Of a DNA stretch of 64,000 bases, positions 63,335 through 64,000 are shown in pieces. Numbering within the stretch: the first letter of the stretch is position 1; each line of letters starts with the position of its first letter. The notes beneath the pieces are model-generated. The model was given only the letters and a program-made list of their open reading frames with translations. It did not search any database and was not told the DNA's origin. The DNA lies in assembly GCA_019163375.1 (NCBI GenBank), contig JAFLKK010000001.1, positions 186,283-250,282 on the forward strand, read 5' to 3'. The position numbers and the translations under genes are program-made. The DNA is from Paludibacter sp. Lineage in GTDB: Bacteria; Bacteroidota; Bacteroidia; Bacteroidales; Paludibacteraceae.

Positions 63335-64000
63335 TTAATCTTCCAGATGTCCAAACTTACCGTTGTTTAAATCCTCGTAGGCCTGCATAATTTCTTCCTT
63401 GTAATTCATCAGAAATGGGCCGTAAGGGACTAATGGCTCGTCGATAGGTTTGCCACTAAGTACTAATACGATAGCATCTTCGGGGGCTTCCAGAATAATG
63501 TCCGTTCCTTTGTTTGCAAATAGAACAAAATGGTTGGCATGCACTGTTTTGTTGTTTAGAATGACGGTGCCTTCGATAACCATAAAGCCGGTATTGTAGT
63601 CTTCGGGTAAAGAAAAATTGACGTTCGCCCCTTTTTTTATACGCACATTATACATTTCGATGGGTGTAAATGTTGAAGCCGGGCCTTTTACTCCATAGTA
63701 ATCACCGGCTATCACTTCCAACACACCAAGATCGTTGGGTAACATGTATTGTCCGAATGTTTCATGTCCCAAGCCCTGGTATTTGGGTGGGCTCATTTTA
63801 TGTTTAGACGGGAGGTTTACCCATAACTGTACCATTTGAAAAGTGCCGCCGGTCTTGCTCCATTCTTTTTCGTGGTATTCTTTGTGTAGTATCCCCGAAG
63901 CAGCTGTCATCCATTGCACATCGCCTTCGCCAATCACGCCACTATTCCCGGCACTGTCGTGATGTGCCACTTTGCCTTTGTAAGCAATGGTTACAGTTTC
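63335..64000 (-). CDS. Pirin-family protein (5' end outside window)
   Basis: A partial pirin, at least 221 residues of a usual 230-300. The frame continues past 64000: reading back from the edge gives ETVTIAYKGKVAHHDSAGN, matching the family segment ETVTYVLEGEVEHRDS, so GTG at 63970 is not the start. The first cupin has the metal site in AHHDSAGN and the downstream TAASGILHKEYHE. The pirin C-terminal domain has TPIEMYNVRIKKGANVNF, GFMVIEGTVILN and the closing LSGKPIDEPLVPYGPFLMN. Family members include quercetin dioxygenases and transcription cofactors; which applies here is unknown. Confidence 0.92.
   Translation of the reverse strand, partial: ETVTIAYKGKVAHHDSAGNSGVIGEGDVQWMTAASGILHKEYHEKEWSKTGGTFQMVQLWVNLPSKHKMSPPKYQGLGHETFGQYMLPNDLGVLEVIAGDYYGVKGPASTFTPIEMYNVRIKKGANVNFSLPEDYNTGFMVIEGTVILNNKTVHANHFVLFANKGTDIILEAPEDAIVLVLSGKPIDEPLVPYGPFLMNYKEEIMQAYEDLNNGKFGHLED

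Noticed and set aside
63335-63970. Pirin gene starting at the GTG at 63970
   Set aside because: The frame stays open to the window edge with conserved pirin sequence, so the gene is simply cut by the window.

Overview
The window is 64 kb of a Bacteroidota chromosome, most likely a member of the Bacteroidales. The evidence is a short primary sigma factor without region 1.1, many promoters of the TTTG-N19..21-TAnnTTTG type, a TonB receptor with a carboxypeptidase-regulatory-like domain, almost no Shine-Dalgarno sequences, and mitochondrial/eukaryotic-type aconitase and NADP-isocitrate dehydrogenase. The genus cannot be fixed from the sequence. No rRNA, tRNA, CRISPR array, transposase or prophage was seen.

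Layout. (1) 0.1-0.6 kb: Nudix hydrolase. (2) 0.9-8.7 kb: a Wzx/Wzy-type surface polysaccharide operon (UDP-sugar dehydrogenase, flippase, three glycosyltransferases, polymerase, and a nucleotidyltransferase-GHMP kinase fusion). (3) 8.9-14 kb: housekeeping genes (YciO-like protein; a recR-membrane protein-HAD-GNAT operon; sodium/solute symporter; engB). (4) 14-24.7 kb: an MFS sugar transporter, a siderophore/cobalamin-type uptake set (binding lipoprotein, permease, ATPase, TonB receptor), an aminotransferase and a LolC/E-like permease. (5) 25.2-37.0 kb: a dense signalling island. An atypical receiver-HTH protein, a FIST protein and two giant hybrid kinases lie on the plus strand. They converge on a minus-strand operon of a receiver-kinase, a stand-alone receiver and a sugar-1-phosphate transferase with a receiver-like N-terminus. 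(6) 37.5-42.3 kb: ligA, a DUF6913-like gene, dapA and a serine hydrolase. (7) 42.3-45.9 kb: a glutamine amidotransferase pair, and a YtrA-type GntR/ABC operon with two small proteins. (8) 46.2-51.2 kb: mazG, mutS2 and a tripartite HipB-HipS-HipT-like toxin-antitoxin operon. (9) 51.3-64 kb: DUF4197 lipoprotein, enolase, HtrA protease, rpoD, the oxidative TCA trio acn-gltA-icd, a DUF418 membrane protein and a pirin cut by the window edge.

How the parts fit. The polysaccharide operon has flippase and polymerase but no initiating sugar-phosphate transferase. The only such enzyme in the window is the one in the signalling island, so phosphorelay control of polysaccharide initiation is a reasonable inference. 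The acn, gltA and icd products together make 2-oxoglutarate from oxaloacetate and acetyl-CoA. The uptake set is a complete outer-membrane-to-cytoplasm route for a TonB-dependent ligand that the sequence does not identify.

Beyond the genes, three kinds of repeat stand out: short phrase-like repeats directly 5' of the start codons of many unrelated genes, a palindromic repeat inserted in frame in mutS2, and a degenerate inverted-repeat cluster after engB.
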